A stretch of DNA of 64,000 bases from JAOARY01 sp045345765 (GTDB lineage Bacteria; Bacillota; Clostridia; Peptostreptococcales; Peptostreptococcaceae): the NCBI GenBank assembly GCA_045345765.1, contig CP148265.1:3038001-3102000 (forward strand), written 5' to 3'. This document shows positions 63,736 to 64,000 of the stretch, piece after piece; position 1 is the first letter of the stretch, and each line of letters starts with the position of its first letter. The notes beneath the pieces were generated by a model that was not told the DNA's origin, ran no database searches, and saw only the letters and a program-made list of their open reading frames with translations. Made by a program: the position numbers and the translations under genes.

Positions 63736-63764
63736 ATTATACTATTATTGATAATTATTATCAA
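63736..63764 (-). promoter_or_regulatory. Sigma-A promoter of the NRPS operon
   Basis: On the minus strand TTGATA (63759-63764), 17 bases, then TATAAT (63736-63741). Transcription would start near 63729, about 46 bases before the thioesterase start. Confidence 0.88.
63748..63764. promoter_or_regulatory. Fur box over the NRPS promoter
   Basis: TTGATAATTATTATCAA contains the perfect 7-1-7 Fur site TGATAAT-N-ATTATCA and covers the -35 and part of the spacer. Iron-bound Fur would block transcription. Confidence 0.85.
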
Positions 63765-64000
63765 TGTTTTTTTATTTTAATTTTAAAATTTTATTTTTTA
63801 ATTTTATTTTAAGTTGTAAAATTGTAATTTTACGAAGAATTTTGTCTAATTTTATAGCAAAAAATATATACAGGAACTCAAAAAAAATCAATTTGTTTTA
63901 ATATTTTTTGAATAACTGTATATATTATAAAAACAAAAACATGAATAAGTTTACATAATAATGTTATCGTCTTTTATTTTTTATCTATAGCTTTATTTAA
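63765..64000. other. AT-rich upstream region, no gene seen
   Basis: No reading frame of note. A small palindrome (GTAAAATTGTAATTTTAC, 63816-63833) is present, and the rest is A/T tracts that may act as an UP-like element or belong to a gene beyond the window. Confidence 0.4.

Noticed and set aside
34890..63764. Metallophore locus carried on a mobile element
   Set aside because: The equibactin locus is on an integrative element, but here no integrase, relaxase, transposase or att-like repeat is visible, and base composition matches the flanks. Mobility cannot be excluded beyond the window.

Overview
The window is very AT-rich DNA with short, strongly Shine-Dalgarno-led genes, many TTG/GTG starts and dense U-tract hairpin terminators. 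This fits a low-GC Gram-positive (Bacillota) bacterium. A peptidase-rich gene set, a formimidoylglutamase, a cholesterol-dependent cytolysin and a secretin-less Tad-like locus suggest a host-associated anaerobic coccus of the Peptoniphilaceae/Tissierellia type, but no marker gene proves the genus. I saw no rRNA, tRNA, CRISPR array or transposase.

Layout. 1-11.3 kb: metabolic and envelope genes (a cut-off membrane protein, a triple-rhodanese lipoprotein, formimidoylglutamase, Xaa-Pro aminopeptidase, a YwaF-type membrane protein, a ClC protein, an M29 aminopeptidase, a secreted barrel-like protein). 11.3-29 kb: a Tad/Flp-like surface-appendage locus, mostly on the minus strand. It holds a SAF-domain CpaB-like protein, two MinD/CpaE-like ATPases, a CpaF/TadA-type motor, a fused TadB/TadC-type platform, a pilin-like protein between RNA hairpins, two TadE/F-like proteins, a candidate structured RNA, a 41-residue membrane peptide, secreted proteins and a ~1578-residue secreted multidomain protein. 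A third, degenerate CpaE-like protein is divergent. 29-32.6 kb: small unrecognised genes and stacked terminators, with one decayed leader. 32.6-34.6 kb: a thiol-activated cytolysin with the canonical undecapeptide, preceded by a structured leader and a 30-codon upstream ORF that ends one base before the toxin start.

34.9-63.8 kb is a complete metallophore system of the yersiniabactin/pyochelin/equibactin type. One minus-strand run encodes a type II thioesterase, an A-MT-PCP NRPS protein, a saccharopine-dehydrogenase-like oxidoreductase, a thiazolinyl imide reductase, a docking-Cy-A-PCP-TE NRPS, a stand-alone docking-Cy protein, an Sfp-type transferase, a starter AMP-ligase and an ACP-Cy-A-PCP-Cy-A-PCP NRPS. 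A TetR regulator, two YbtP/Q-like ABC half-transporters, an ECF module (S, T, fused ATPases) and a MATE exporter follow. All four adenylation domains carry a cysteine-type pocket and all four Cy domains keep the Thr/Asp dyad, so a poly-thiazoline/thiazolidine iron chelator is the likely product. No salicylate or dihydroxybenzoate synthase is present.

Regulation is readable. The NRPS promoter (TTGATA-17-TATAAT) has a perfect 7-1-7 Fur box over its -35/spacer and a GATAAC-N3-GTTATC palindrome just after the start site. The same palindrome occurs twice between tetR and the transporter genes. This suggests dual control by iron (Fur) and by the local TetR protein, which may sense the metallophore.
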